NCBI RefSeq assembly: GCF_001665535.1
Contig: NZ_LZSQ01000112.1
Span: forward strand, 1-64,000
Direction: 5' to 3'
Source of the DNA: Mycobacterium sp. 852002-51961_SCH5331710
Lineage (GTDB): Bacteria > Actinomycetota > Actinomycetes > Mycobacteriales > Mycobacteriaceae
DNA: 64,000 bases
Below are positions 53,319 to 61,146 of the stretch, piece by piece. Position 1 is the stretch's first letter. Every line of letters starts with the position of its first letter. The notes below the pieces were generated by a model. The model did not search any database, had not been told where the DNA came from, and worked only from the letters and a program-made list of their open reading frames with translations. The position numbers were made by a program, and so were the translations under genes.

Positions 53319-54059
53319 GTGGCAAGGCAGGCGACCGCGGAGAAGCGTCAACGACGCGAGCGTGGGTCCATCAATCCCGACGACATCATCAAAGGCGCCT
53401 TCGAACTCGCCGAAGAGGTGGGCATCGACAACCTGTCCATGCCGCTACTCGGCAAGCACCTCGGCGTCGGGGTGACGAGCATCTACTGGTACTTCCGCAA
53501 GAAGGACGACCTCCTCAATGCGATGACCGACCGCGCGCTGCGCCAGTATGTCTTCGCCACGCCCTATGTCGAAGCCAAGGATTGGCGCGAGACGTTGCGC
53601 AACCATGCGCGCACCATGCGGAAGACGTTCATGGGCAACCCGATTCTGTGCGACCTGATCCTCATCCGGTCGGCGCTCAGCCCGCGGGTGGCCAAGCTGG
53701 GCGTGCAGGAGGTTGAGAAGGCGATCGCGGGCCTGGTCGAGGCGGGCCTGTCCCCCGAGGATGCGTTCGACACCTACTCCGCGGTGTCGGTGCATGTTCG
53801 CGGATCCGTTGTGCTGCATCGTCTTCGGGAGAAGAACCGTGCGGCCAACGAGGGCCCGAGCGACCTCGAGGAATCGATGAGCATCGACGCCGACAGCACG
53901 CCCCTGCTGGCGCTGGTCACCGAGAAGGGCCATCACATCGGTGCGGCCGACGACAAGAACTTCGAGTTCGGCCTCGACTGCATCCTCGACCGGGCGAGCA
54001 GCCTCATCGAGGAGAACAAGGCCAAGCCGGCGAAGAAATCCGCCGCGCGTAAGCGTTAG
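53319..54059 (+). CDS. TetR-family regulator (TetR2), probable regulator of the 19-bp palindrome regulon
   Basis: A 246-residue TetR protein. GTG 53319 is preferred over ATG 53304 because GGAGG lies 8 bases upstream and the protein then begins MARQ..., matching MARA... of TetR1. The HTH region (LSMPLLGKHLGVGVTSIYWY) is nearly identical to that of TetR1. The ligand domain has GNPILCDLILIRSALSPR. The C-terminus is longer than in TetR1 and ends in a Lys/Arg-rich tail (KAKPAKKSAARKR), which may add DNA contacts. Site 9 lies in its promoter region. Confidence 0.9.
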   Translation: MARQATAEKRQRRERGSINPDDIIKGAFELAEEVGIDNLSMPLLGKHLGVGVTSIYWYFRKKDDLLNAMTDRALRQYVFATPYVEAKDWRETLRNHARTMRKTFMGNPILCDLILIRSALSPRVAKLGVQEVEKAIAGLVEAGLSPEDAFDTYSAVSVHVRGSVVLHRLREKNRAANEGPSDLEESMSIDADSTPLLALVTEKGHHIGAADDKNFEFGLDCILDRASSLIEENKAKPAKKSAARKR

Positions 54060-54062
54060 CCC

Positions 54063-54084
54063 CCGGTTCGGGCATCGAACCCGG
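54063..54084 (+). terminator. Hairpin after TetR2
   Basis: CCGGTTCG and CGAACCCGG pair with one bulge around a short loop, three bases past the TetR2 stop. A candidate tail-less terminator. The 100-bp gap to the next gene holds nothing else recognised. Confidence 0.4.
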
Positions 54085-54160
54085 ACCGATCGGCGGTCGA
54101 CGGAATTTTCCGCCCCGTCCCGTTGTCGCACCCTTGAGTGAATCGACGGCGGGATGACTC

Positions 54161-55186
54161 ATGACGACAACACTGATGCGGCGCTGGGAACTCGACGAGA
54201 TCGGGCGAGCGGCGCTGACTCTGAGGGACGTCCCACCGCCGGACCCGGGGCCCGGCGAGGTCCTCGTGAAGGTGGCGGCGGTTTCTCTCAATCATCGCGA
54301 CAAGATGGTGATCGAGTCGGGTCGCGGTCTCCCGCTGGCGTTTCCGTTCACGCCCGGTTCGGATCTCGCTGGAACGGTGGTCTCCCTCGGTGCCGGGGTA
54401 ACCCGATTCGCCCGCGGCGAGACGGTGATATCGACTTTCGCTCCCGACTGGCTCGACGGCCGACGTGGGGGTGACGCACGCACGCCGTCGTACCGAACGC
54501 TCGGAGGATACTACCCCGGCGTCCTGTCCGAATATGTTGCGTTCGACGAGGATTGGTTCGTCCACGCACCCGCGACGTTGTCACTTGCTGAGGCGTCCAC
54601 GCTGCCCTGCGCGGGGCTCACGGCATGGTTCGCACTGGTCGAGCGCGGTCGCGTACACGCCGGTGATGTCGTGCTGGTCGAAGGCACGGGAGGCGTGTCG
54701 CTGTTCGGTGTCCAGATCGCCAAGATGCACGGAGCGGAGGTGATCGTCTCCGGCAGCGCGGGCAAGCGAGATCAGGTTATTTCGCTCGGCGCAGACCACT
54801 TCGTGGACCGCCGCGCGGACGGCTGGGCCGAGGCCATCCTCCAACTGACCCGCGATCGCGGCGCAGACCACATCCTCGAGATCGTCGGTGGCCCGCACCT
54901 GGGAGCAGCCGTCGAGGTGGCGGCGGTGGGTGGCCACATTCATCAGATCGGCGCTCTTGCGGGCTTTGACGCGTCGACCCCCGTCATGCCGTTGATGTTG
55001 AAAGACGTGACCATCCACGGCATCAGCACGGGGCATCGACGGGCCTTGGAACACCTTGTCGCCGCGGTGGATCGCACCGGTATGAAGCCCGCGATCGACA
55101 CCCGATACCCATTAAGCGATCTTCCGGCCGCCTTGGATCATCTGGACCGGGGCCCGTTCGGCAAGATCGTCGTGGTGTTCGAGTAG
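54161..55186 (+). CDS. NAD(P)-dependent alcohol dehydrogenase, MDR family (zinc-poor)
   Basis: A 341-residue medium-chain dehydrogenase. The N-terminal GroES-like domain (VAAVSLNHRDKMVIESGRG; FTPGSDLAGTV) lacks the Cys/His ligands of a catalytic zinc and the four-Cys structural-zinc loop. The Rossmann motif is VLVEGTGGVSLFGVQIA. It is closest to quinone oxidoreductase/NADPH:enone-reductase-type MDRs. It would reduce or oxidise a ketone or enone. It converges with the DUF1772-like gene after a 19-bp gap and has no recognised palindrome, so it may not belong to the regulon. Confidence 0.88.
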   Translation: MTTTLMRRWELDEIGRAALTLRDVPPPDPGPGEVLVKVAAVSLNHRDKMVIESGRGLPLAFPFTPGSDLAGTVVSLGAGVTRFARGETVISTFAPDWLDGRRGGDARTPSYRTLGGYYPGVLSEYVAFDEDWFVHAPATLSLAEASTLPCAGLTAWFALVERGRVHAGDVVLVEGTGGVSLFGVQIAKMHGAEVIVSGSAGKRDQVISLGADHFVDRRADGWAEAILQLTRDRGADHILEIVGGPHLGAAVEVAAVGGHIHQIGALAGFDASTPVMPLMLKDVTIHGISTGHRRALEHLVAAVDRTGMKPAIDTRYPLSDLPAALDHLDRGPFGKIVVVFE

Positions 55187-55205
55187 TCGGGGACGGAAGC
55201 GACCG

Positions 55206-55679
55206 TCAGGCTGCGGCGAGCGCGACGCACAGCGCGAGCAGGGCAACTGTCTGCACCACGACGCGCACGTCGATGACTGACTCCCAGCGGTTTTGGAGCC
55301 GGCGAGCATCGGCCGGCACCTCCCCCGCGACCGCGGCGGCGGTCAGCACCGCGTTCACCGGCTTGCTGATCCGCGTGTAGACCACCAGGAACCCGATCAG
55401 GGCGAGGGTGGCCACCGCTGCGGAAGCGGCGCTGGCCCAGCGCCCGCTCACCGCCGCCGCCACTGCGGTCGCCACGGCGGCGATCAGGCCGACCGCACCG
55501 ATCACCGAGAAACGGCGATCGGCGATTCGGTGAATGTGACCGAGCAATTGAGTGAGGGTGCGATCGTCGACCGCCGCGACCGCGGGGCGCAGCACGATCG
55601 CGCCGAACACGTCGGTGCCGTAGACGATGCCGTTCGCGAGAATCGCGGCGCCGGCGAGGATTTCGATCAGGATGTTCAC
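55206..55679 (-). CDS. DUF1772-like membrane protein
   Basis: A 157-residue protein with four hydrophobic segments (LIEILAGAAILANGIVYG; VIGAVGLIAAVATAVAA; AVATLALIGFLVVYT; VVVQTVALLALCVALAA). The segment RISKPVNAVL plus RLQNRWESVIDVR is the conserved Asn/Trp/Arg pattern of DUF1772. GTG 55679 overlaps the TetR3 stop by GTGA. The function of the family is poorly known, some members being linked to anthrone oxygenation. It is co-transcribed with TetR3 and likely under its control. Confidence 0.72.
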   Translation of the reverse strand: MNILIEILAGAAILANGIVYGTDVFGAIVLRPAVAAVDDRTLTQLLGHIHRIADRRFSVIGAVGLIAAVATAVAAAVSGRWASAASAAVATLALIGFLVVYTRISKPVNAVLTAAAVAGEVPADARRLQNRWESVIDVRVVVQTVALLALCVALAAA

Positions 55680-56218
55680 GAGCCGTTCTCCTGGGTGAGC
55701 ATTTGGTGGGCCAGGTCCAGCCGCTGCTGCACCTGTGCGGGTCGCAGGCGCGCCCCGGCCTGAAGGGTCGCCAGTCCGTGCAGTACCGACCACGCCACCT
55801 CGGCCCGGGTGCCGTCGGCGTCGGGAAACGCGTCGCGCAAGGGCGCGAATGCCCGCCGGAGTGGTTCGGGCGTGTCGTCGGCCGCGAAGGACAGACCTGA
55901 GGGCATCGAGAACATCGCCTCGTAGACCCTCGGGTTCGCGGCGGCGAAGTCGAGATAAGCACGCATCCGAGCCATCGGGTTGGCCTCGACCGCCTCCAGT
56001 GCCGCGGCGAGGTCGGCGAACCCGTTGAGAGCCACCGCGTCGACCAACGCCTGGCGGTTGGCGAATGCCGAGTAGAGAACCGGTTGGCTGACGCCGAGTT
56101 CTCCGGCGAGGCGGCGCATCGTGACCGCGGCCCAGCCGTCCGACTCTGCGAGCGCACGGGCGGTGCGGACCACCTGGTCACGCCGAAAATCCAGGTCGGG
56201 AGCGGGTCGCGGGGACAT
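55676..56218 (-). CDS. TetR-family repressor (TetR3)
   Basis: A 180-residue TetR protein. ATG 56218 is chosen; a longer reading would lie inside the operator-like repeat. The HTH is MRRLAGELGVSQPVLYSAFANRQALVD. The C-terminal domain (WSVLHGLATLQAGARLRP) is of the WHG/TetR_C_33 type. It is unlike TetR1 and TetR2. A 30-bp near-perfect inverted repeat lies 8 bases upstream of the start, in the divergent promoter with the DUF4267-like gene, so it probably represses both itself/DUF1772 and that gene. Confidence 0.88.
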   Translation of the reverse strand: MSPRPAPDLDFRRDQVVRTARALAESDGWAAVTMRRLAGELGVSQPVLYSAFANRQALVDAVALNGFADLAAALEAVEANPMARMRAYLDFAAANPRVYEAMFSMPSGLSFAADDTPEPLRRAFAPLRDAFPDADGTRAEVAWSVLHGLATLQAGARLRPAQVQQRLDLAHQMLTQENGS

Positions 56219-56226
56219 AAATTGTA

Positions 56227-56256
56227 GTCTAGCATTGTTATCTAACATTGCTAGAC
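56227..56256. promoter_or_regulatory. 30-bp inverted repeat, candidate TetR3 operator
   Basis: GTCTAGCA (56227-56234) and TGCTAGAC (56249-56256) are perfect arms; the pairing continues inward as CTAGCATTGTTA against CTAGCAATGTTA with one mismatch. It lies in the 71-bp gap between TetR3 and the DUF4267-like gene. Its sequence is unrelated to the 19-bp palindrome. Confidence 0.75.
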
Positions 56257-56289
56257 AAAATCGCATATCAACCAGAAAGTCGGATCGTC

Positions 56290-56661
56290 ATGCACATCTC
56301 CGCACTCGCCATTGCGCTCATCGCCAGCATCGGAATCATCGCGATCGGCGGCCGCTTCCTCCTCCAGCCTCGGCAGGCCACGCTCGCCTTCGGTATCGCG
56401 GCCGACGACATCCGCGGTCTCACCGCGATCAAGGGTGTCCGCGACATCACGTCGGGGGTGGTGCTGCTGGTGGTGTGGGCGGCCGCCGGCCCCGGACCGC
56501 TCGGCTGGGTGCTGATCGCGGCGTCGCTCACCCCGATCGCGGACGCCGCGATCGTGCTCGCCAACGGCGGCAAGCTCTCAGCCGCGCTGGGAATTCACGG
56601 GCTGACCGCGGCGCTGCTCATCGCCGCGGGTCTCGTGTTGGCGCTGGGAATTTCGGCGTAG
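56290..56661 (+). CDS. DUF4267-like small membrane protein
   Basis: A 123-residue protein with four hydrophobic segments and the central IAADDIRGLTAIKGVRDITS sequence characteristic of DUF4267 proteins. ATG 56290 is chosen because a TTG at 56248 lies inside the operator. No ribosome site is obvious. The function is unknown. It is divergent from TetR3, and this TetR/DUF4267 pairing is common in actinobacteria. It converges on the thiolase gene with a 10-bp gap. Confidence 0.78.
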   Translation: MHISALAIALIASIGIIAIGGRFLLQPRQATLAFGIAADDIRGLTAIKGVRDITSGVVLLVVWAAAGPGPLGWVLIAASLTPIADAAIVLANGGKLSAALGIHGLTAALLIAAGLVLALGISA

Positions 56662-56671
56662 TCGCCGCGGG

Positions 56672-57847
56672 TCAGACCTCGACGACGACCGCGCCGCCCT
56701 GGCCGCCACCAGCGCACATCGCGGCGACACCGATGCCGCCGCCACGCCGCTGCAGTTCGTAGACCAGCGTGGTGACCATCCGCGCACCCGATGCGGCGAT
56801 GGGATGGCCGAGGCTGCAACCACTTCCGGAGAAGTTCACGAGCTCCTCGTCGATGCCGTACTCGCGGCAAGCGGCGATCGGCACCGATGCGAACGCCTCG
56901 TTGATCTCCCACAGCGCGACGTCGGACGGCTTGAGGCCGGCGCGGTCGAGCACCTTGCCGATCACCTTCACCGCGCCGAGCCCGCAGTCACGCGGCGGCA
57001 CACCCGCGGCGGCCCACGCCTTCACCGTGGCCAGCTTGGTCAGGTTGTTGGACTCGGCGTAGTCGTTGTCGACAAGCGCCACCGCGGCCGCTGCGTCGTT
57101 GGTGCCGCTGCTGTTGCCCGCGGTGATCGAGAAGCCCTCGATCTCGGGGTGCAGCGGTTTGAGGCCGGCCAGCTTCTCGACGGTGGTGTCGCGGCGCGGA
57201 TGCTCGTCGACGCTGAACTCGACGACCGAGCCGTCGAACTGCTGCACCTTGAGCGGCACGATCTCGTCGACGAACTTGCCGGCGTCGATCGCGGCGATGG
57301 CGCGCTGGTGCGACCGCGCCGCCCAGGCGTCCATCTCCTCACGGGTGATGCCGACCGTCTGCGCGGTGTTCCACCCGACGGTGATCGACATATCGCGGGT
57401 CGGCGCGTCCGGGGTCTCGACGTGGGTGGGCGGCATCCACTTTTCCTCGAACTTCAGCTCGGGGCCGGGGATACGCCAGTTGACCAGGGGCGTCATCGAC
57501 AGCGACTGCACACCGCCGGCGATCAGCGCGCGCTCCATACCAGAGCCGATCTGTGCGGATGCATTGCCGATCGCGGTGAGGCTACCCGCGCAGTGCCGGT
57601 TCACCGACTGGCCCGGAACGTCGGGCAGTCCGCACGCATCGGCCGCATAGCGCGCCAGATCGCCGCCGCCGTAGTGGGATTCGGCGAAGATCAGGTCGTT
57701 GATGTCCTTGGGGTCGATCCCCGAGCGGCGGATCACCTCGGGCAGGACAGCGGTGATCAACGTCTCCGGCGGGGTGTTGACCAGCGTGCCCTTGAAGGAT
57801 CGGCCGATCGCGGTCCTGGCGGCGCCGACGATGACGGGTGTTCCCAT
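56672..57847 (-). CDS. Acetyl-CoA acetyltransferase/3-ketoacyl-CoA thiolase
   Basis: A 391-residue thiolase with all three catalytic loops: nucleophile C86 in NRHCAGSLTAI, His in LGHPIAASGAR and the second Cys in AAMCAGGGQGGAV. NEAFASVPIA is also present. It would cleave a 3-ketoacyl-CoA to acetyl- or propionyl-CoA at the end of beta-oxidation. It follows the ECH at 57912 on the same strand after a 64-bp gap. Only a half-site TACTGTAG (57895) resembles the palindrome there. Confidence 0.94.
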   Translation of the reverse strand: MGTPVIVGAARTAIGRSFKGTLVNTPPETLITAVLPEVIRRSGIDPKDINDLIFAESHYGGGDLARYAADACGLPDVPGQSVNRHCAGSLTAIGNASAQIGSGMERALIAGGVQSLSMTPLVNWRIPGPELKFEEKWMPPTHVETPDAPTRDMSITVGWNTAQTVGITREEMDAWAARSHQRAIAAIDAGKFVDEIVPLKVQQFDGSVVEFSVDEHPRRDTTVEKLAGLKPLHPEIEGFSITAGNSSGTNDAAAAVALVDNDYAESNNLTKLATVKAWAAAGVPPRDCGLGAVKVIGKVLDRAGLKPSDVALWEINEAFASVPIAACREYGIDEELVNFSGSGCSLGHPIAASGARMVTTLVYELQRRGGGIGVAAMCAGGGQGGAVVVEV

Positions 57848-57911
57848 GTTTCTACCTCGGGTTTCGACGTTAGCGACTTTACAAAACTAACAGATACTGT
57901 AGCGGACGCCG

Positions 57912-58784
57912 CTACTCGGGCTCGGGCACGTGGAAATGCTCGTCCCGCAGCCGGAACGCCTCCTTCGTGCCGTGCTGCGCGCGGGTTTTGACGAAGTTGA
58001 ACTCACCCTCCGCGAACTGCAGGTTCGTCCCGTACGCGTGGAACAGGTAGCTCGCCACCTCCTCGCCCTGGTAGGCCTGGCTCTGCTCGACGAGGCGGAA
58101 CGCCTCCTTGGCGATCACCACGCCGTCGGCGGGCATCTTCGCCGCCTTTTCCGCCCAGTACCGGGCCCGCTGGGTCACCTTGTCCGCGTCGCATGTCTCG
58201 GTGAAGACGCCGAGGTGTTCGACCGCGCCCGCCTCGATGATGTCGCCGGTCAGCAGCAGCCGCCGCGCCAGCACCGGACCGAGCCGGTGGAAGAACATGT
58301 GCAGGCTGCCCAGCGCCGGGCCCAGGAACCGGGTGGCGGGCATGCCGATTTTGGTGTCGCGGGCGATGACGGAGATGTCGGTCATCAGCGCCATCTCGAA
58401 ACCACCGCCGAGGGCGTACCCGCTGATCTCCCCCACCGTGACCTTCGGGAAGCCCATGAAGTTGTGGTAGAAGCCGAAGGACTTGCGGTCGACCGTGAGC
58501 CGGCGCCGTTGGCTCGGTCGCCGCTTGGCTTGCGCGGAGTCCTTGTCGCCATACCAGCCGTAGGCGTTGTTCATGTCCGCGCCGGTACTGAACACGCCCT
58601 CGGTGCCGCGCAGCAGAACGACGGTGACATCGTCGTCCTCGGCGACCTGGTCGAGGTAGCGGCCGACGGTTTCGCGCATCGCCGCGTCGTAGGAGTTGCG
58701 CTGTGCGGGGTTGTTCAGCGTGATGGTCGCGATTCGCTTGTCGCGGTCGACCTCGAACAGCACCCGGTCATCGGCGGTGGTCAT
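57912..58784 (-). CDS. Enoyl-CoA hydratase/isomerase family protein
   Basis: A 290-residue crotonase-fold protein starting at ATG 58784. The oxyanion segments are GVFSTGADMNNAYGW (with a long insertion rich in basic residues after it) and GEISGYALGGGFEMALMTD. The catalytic region is MPATRFLGPALGSLHMFFHRLG, where the usual two Glu are not obvious, so it may be an isomerase or non-hydratase. It follows the GntR gene on the same strand with a 7-bp gap. Confidence 0.88.
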   Translation of the reverse strand: MTTADDRVLFEVDRDKRIATITLNNPAQRNSYDAAMRETVGRYLDQVAEDDDVTVVLLRGTEGVFSTGADMNNAYGWYGDKDSAQAKRRPSQRRRLTVDRKSFGFYHNFMGFPKVTVGEISGYALGGGFEMALMTDISVIARDTKIGMPATRFLGPALGSLHMFFHRLGPVLARRLLLTGDIIEAGAVEHLGVFTETCDADKVTQRARYWAEKAAKMPADGVVIAKEAFRLVEQSQAYQGEEVASYLFHAYGTNLQFAEGEFNFVKTRAQHGTKEAFRLRDEHFHVPEPE

Positions 58785-58791
58785 GGCATCC

Positions 58792-59565
58792 TCACTGAAC
58801 GTCGGAAATGAGCTTGGCCTCAATGGTTCTGTCCGTTCCGGCCGCGAGCGTGTTGCGCCGTGCGACGGCGAGGTGGTCGGCGGCCAGCTTGGCTGCGCGG
58901 GACTGGTTGCCGTCGCGGATCGCGTCGAGCAGGCGTTGGTGATCGCGCAGCGCGGCCCGCATCGTCTTGTCGTTCATCGGGTCGGCACCGGTCTCGTCGC
59001 CCCACACGGACGACTCGTGCGCCGACCAGATCAATTCCAGGGATCCGATCAGCAGAATCATCGGCTCGTTGCCGCAGCGCGACACGATCGTTTCGTGAAA
59101 ACGCCGCGCGTTGGGGACGTACCGCGAGGGGTCACCGAAATCGTCGAGCTGCCCCTGTATTTCGTCTTCGAGGTAGGGCACGACCTCGGTCACGCGGTCC
59201 GCCCTGGCGGCACACATGCTCGCGCAGATCGGTTCGAGGTGCAGCAGCGCGCCGCTGACATCCGCCGGTGTCGCCGACCGGGACTGCAACACCATGCTGA
59301 TCATGTGCGCGGTCCGGTCCGCCGACGGTTGGTGCACGACGGCACCGCCCATGTTGCCCCGCCGCACCGAAATGAGGCCGTCCATCTCCAGAATGTGGAT
59401 CGCCTCGCGCAATGCCGGTGGACTGACGCCGAATTCGGCGAGCAGGCCGTCCTGGGACGGCAGCACGTCACCTTCCTTCAGCCGCCCCGACAGGATGTCG
59501 TCCCGCAGGCGTGCGGCGATGATCTCGGCCACCCGCGGTTGGCGAATCCTGTGCGCACTGGTCAT
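58792..59565 (-). CDS. GntR-family regulator, FadR subfamily
   Basis: A 257-residue regulator. ATG 59565 overlaps the thioesterase stop (ATGA). The winged HTH (LPSQDGLLAEFGVSPPALRE, then GLISVRRGNMGG) is N-terminal; the C-terminal FCD domain is all-helical (RRFHETIVSRCGNEP; DHQRLLDAIRDGNQSRAAKL). FCD proteins respond to small organic acids or acyl-CoAs. A TTGTACAA palindrome at 60264-60271, upstream of the operon, fits the FadR-subfamily half-site pattern, so autoregulation and control of the divergent ECH operon are likely. Confidence 0.9.
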   Translation of the reverse strand: MTSAHRIRQPRVAEIIAARLRDDILSGRLKEGDVLPSQDGLLAEFGVSPPALREAIHILEMDGLISVRRGNMGGAVVHQPSADRTAHMISMVLQSRSATPADVSGALLHLEPICASMCAARADRVTEVVPYLEDEIQGQLDDFGDPSRYVPNARRFHETIVSRCGNEPMILLIGSLELIWSAHESSVWGDETGADPMNDKTMRAALRDHQRLLDAIRDGNQSRAAKLAADHLAVARRNTLAAGTDRTIEAKLISDVQ

Positions 59566-60212
59566 CTCGCCCGGCGCTTTCCGAACTGGAAGACCGACAG
59601 CCGATCGGGTGAGGACGCCGAGGTGTTGAACTCCCCGGTGCACAGCACGTCGTCGCCGAGCAGCAACCGGGCCGTCGACGTCACGCGACCGTCGGCCTCC
59701 ACACGCGTCACGTCGAAGTGCAGTTCCGTCAGGATCGGCGTGGGCCTGCGGAAGGTGACCGTCAGCGCGCGCGTCTTGCCGGTTCGGCCCGTCGCACAAC
59801 TGTGGTGTTGGGTCACACAGTCGAAGAACACCCCGATGAAGCCGCCGTTGACCAATCCCGGTGGGCCTTCGAACACGACCGGGAACGTCACCCGGCCCGA
59901 TGCCGTTTCGGCATCCAGTGCGTCGATGGTGTATTCGGGAAACGCCGGGTTGTAGGCGCCGATGTCGAAGGCGTGGTCGAGGTAAACGCGTTGCGAGTCC
60001 GTGGCATCGGGGCCGATGCGCGGCGTGGGGTCCGGCGGTGCGAACGCGGTCAGTTCGCCTTCCCACTCCTCGATCTGGCGCAGCATCGCGTCGACTACCG
60101 GGTGCTCGTGTTCCAGCGACAGCAGCAGCCCACTGAGCCGGCGCAGCGCGCCCGCGGCGGCGACGGTCTGCGCCAGCGGCCGCTCGCCGTAGCTGGGCGT
60201 GTCCTGTGCCAT
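59562..60212 (-). CDS. PaaI-type hotdog thioesterase
   Basis: A 216-residue protein with a hotdog fold in its second half (FPVVFEGPPGLVNGGFIGVF, then TRALTVTFRRPTPILTELHF). The Asn-Gly-Gly of GLVNGGF is the usual position of the PaaI helix. It would hydrolyse acyl-CoA, perhaps clearing stalled CoA thioesters. ATG 60212 heads an operon with the GntR and ECH genes. Its promoter region carries both the TTGTACAA site and palindrome site 10. Confidence 0.85.
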   Translation of the reverse strand: MAQDTPSYGERPLAQTVAAAGALRRLSGLLLSLEHEHPVVDAMLRQIEEWEGELTAFAPPDPTPRIGPDATDSQRVYLDHAFDIGAYNPAFPEYTIDALDAETASGRVTFPVVFEGPPGLVNGGFIGVFFDCVTQHHSCATGRTGKTRALTVTFRRPTPILTELHFDVTRVEADGRVTSTARLLLGDDVLCTGEFNTSASSPDRLSVFQFGKRRAR

Positions 60213-60262
60213 CGGTGGCCTCTCGTCGGCGGCGCCGTCTTTTCGACCGCTGTCCTTGCTAA

Positions 60263-60272
60263 CTTGTACAAG
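60263..60272. promoter_or_regulatory. CTTGTACAAG palindrome, candidate GntR site
   Basis: A perfect 10-bp palindrome with the GT-AC core typical of GntR/FadR-subfamily operators. It lies between the divergent thioesterase/GntR operon and the ECH operon, 50 bases from the thioesterase ATG. Confidence 0.6.
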
Positions 60273-60279
60273 ATAGCAA

Positions 60280-60298
60280 TACTGTATGTCTAACCGTA
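60280..60298. promoter_or_regulatory. 19-bp palindrome, regulon site 10
   Basis: TACTGTATGTCTAACCGTA matches at 13 of 16 positions. It lies just upstream of the ECH operon start and 7 bases from the CTTGTACAAG site, so two regulators could act at this promoter. Confidence 0.55.
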
Positions 60299-60323
60299 TA
60301 GCTCGAGATTGGCGGAATCAACG

Positions 60324-61130
60324 GTGACCGAAGCGGCCGACGACGGCGTGGTCGAGACATCGCGCGACGGCGCGACACTGCGCATCACGCTGAGCCGGCC
60401 ATCGCGGCGTAACGCCCTGAGCCGCAGCATGACCGACGCACTGGTGACGGCCTTGACCGCCGCCGCCACCGACGACTCCCTGCGAGCGGTGCACATCGCA
60501 GGCGACGGGTCGGACTTCTGCGCGGGCGTGGACTGGGTGGCGTCCAACGTCGCCGACCGACGCCCCCGCACCGGTGACATCGTCCGCCGGCAACCCCACA
60601 CGGCGCACCGGGTCGTCGAACTGATCCACACACTGCACCTGCCGGTGGTGTGCACCGTGCGAGGTTGGGCCGCAGCGCTCGGGTGCAACCTGGCGTTGGC
60701 GGCCGATTTCACCGTCGCCGCGCAGGACGCGGTGTTCTGGGAACCGTTCCTTGGCCGCGGCTTCAGCCCCGATTCGGGCTCCACCTGGCTGCTGCCCCGC
60801 CTCATCGGCCTGGCGCGCGCCAAACGGATGCTGCTGCTGGGCGAGAAGGTCAGCGGCGCCGACGCCGCCGAGTGGGGGCTGATCCACGCCGCGGTCCCCG
60901 AGTCCGAATTGTCCGCCGTGAGCGACGAACTCGTCGAGCGGTTGGCCAGCGGGCCGACCGTCGCTACCGGGCTGGCCAAGCAGTCCATTCACTACGGCCT
61001 ACACGCGTCGCTTCCGGAGACCATGAACCGGGAGCTCTACAACGTCGAGTTGTCGTGCCGAACCACCGATTTCAAAGAAGGACTGGCGGCGTTCCGCGAC
61101 AAGCGCCCGCCGGAATTCCACGGGCGCTGA
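60324..61130 (+). CDS. Enoyl-CoA hydratase/isomerase family protein
   Basis: A 268-residue crotonase-fold protein; GTG 60324 has GCGGA upstream, with TTG 60309 as the alternative. Oxyanion segments: GDGSDFCAGVDWVASN and RGWAAALGCNLALAADFTV; the catalytic region GRGFSPDSGSTWLLPRLIG carries Asp. It is first in a plus-strand operon with two more ECH paralogues and an acyl-CoA synthetase-like gene. Three tandem ECH paralogues suggest hydration, isomerisation and ring-opening at successive steps; which does what is not known. Confidence 0.88.
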   Translation: MTEAADDGVVETSRDGATLRITLSRPSRRNALSRSMTDALVTALTAAATDDSLRAVHIAGDGSDFCAGVDWVASNVADRRPRTGDIVRRQPHTAHRVVELIHTLHLPVVCTVRGWAAALGCNLALAADFTVAAQDAVFWEPFLGRGFSPDSGSTWLLPRLIGLARAKRMLLLGEKVSGADAAEWGLIHAAVPESELSAVSDELVERLASGPTVATGLAKQSIHYGLHASLPETMNRELYNVELSCRTTDFKEGLAAFRDKRPPEFHGR

Positions 61131-61146
61131 CGGATAGGAACCGAGA

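Noticed and set aside
54063..54084. Possible tRNA 3' end on the minus strand (T-loop-like TTCGATG with CGGG/CCCG stem)
   Set aside because: No matching acceptor stem, D-arm or anticodon arm can be built upstream on that strand, so it is more likely a simple hairpin after TetR2.
57895..57902. A further palindrome site upstream of the thiolase gene
   Set aside because: Only one half-site (TACTGTAG) is present; the other half cannot be aligned.
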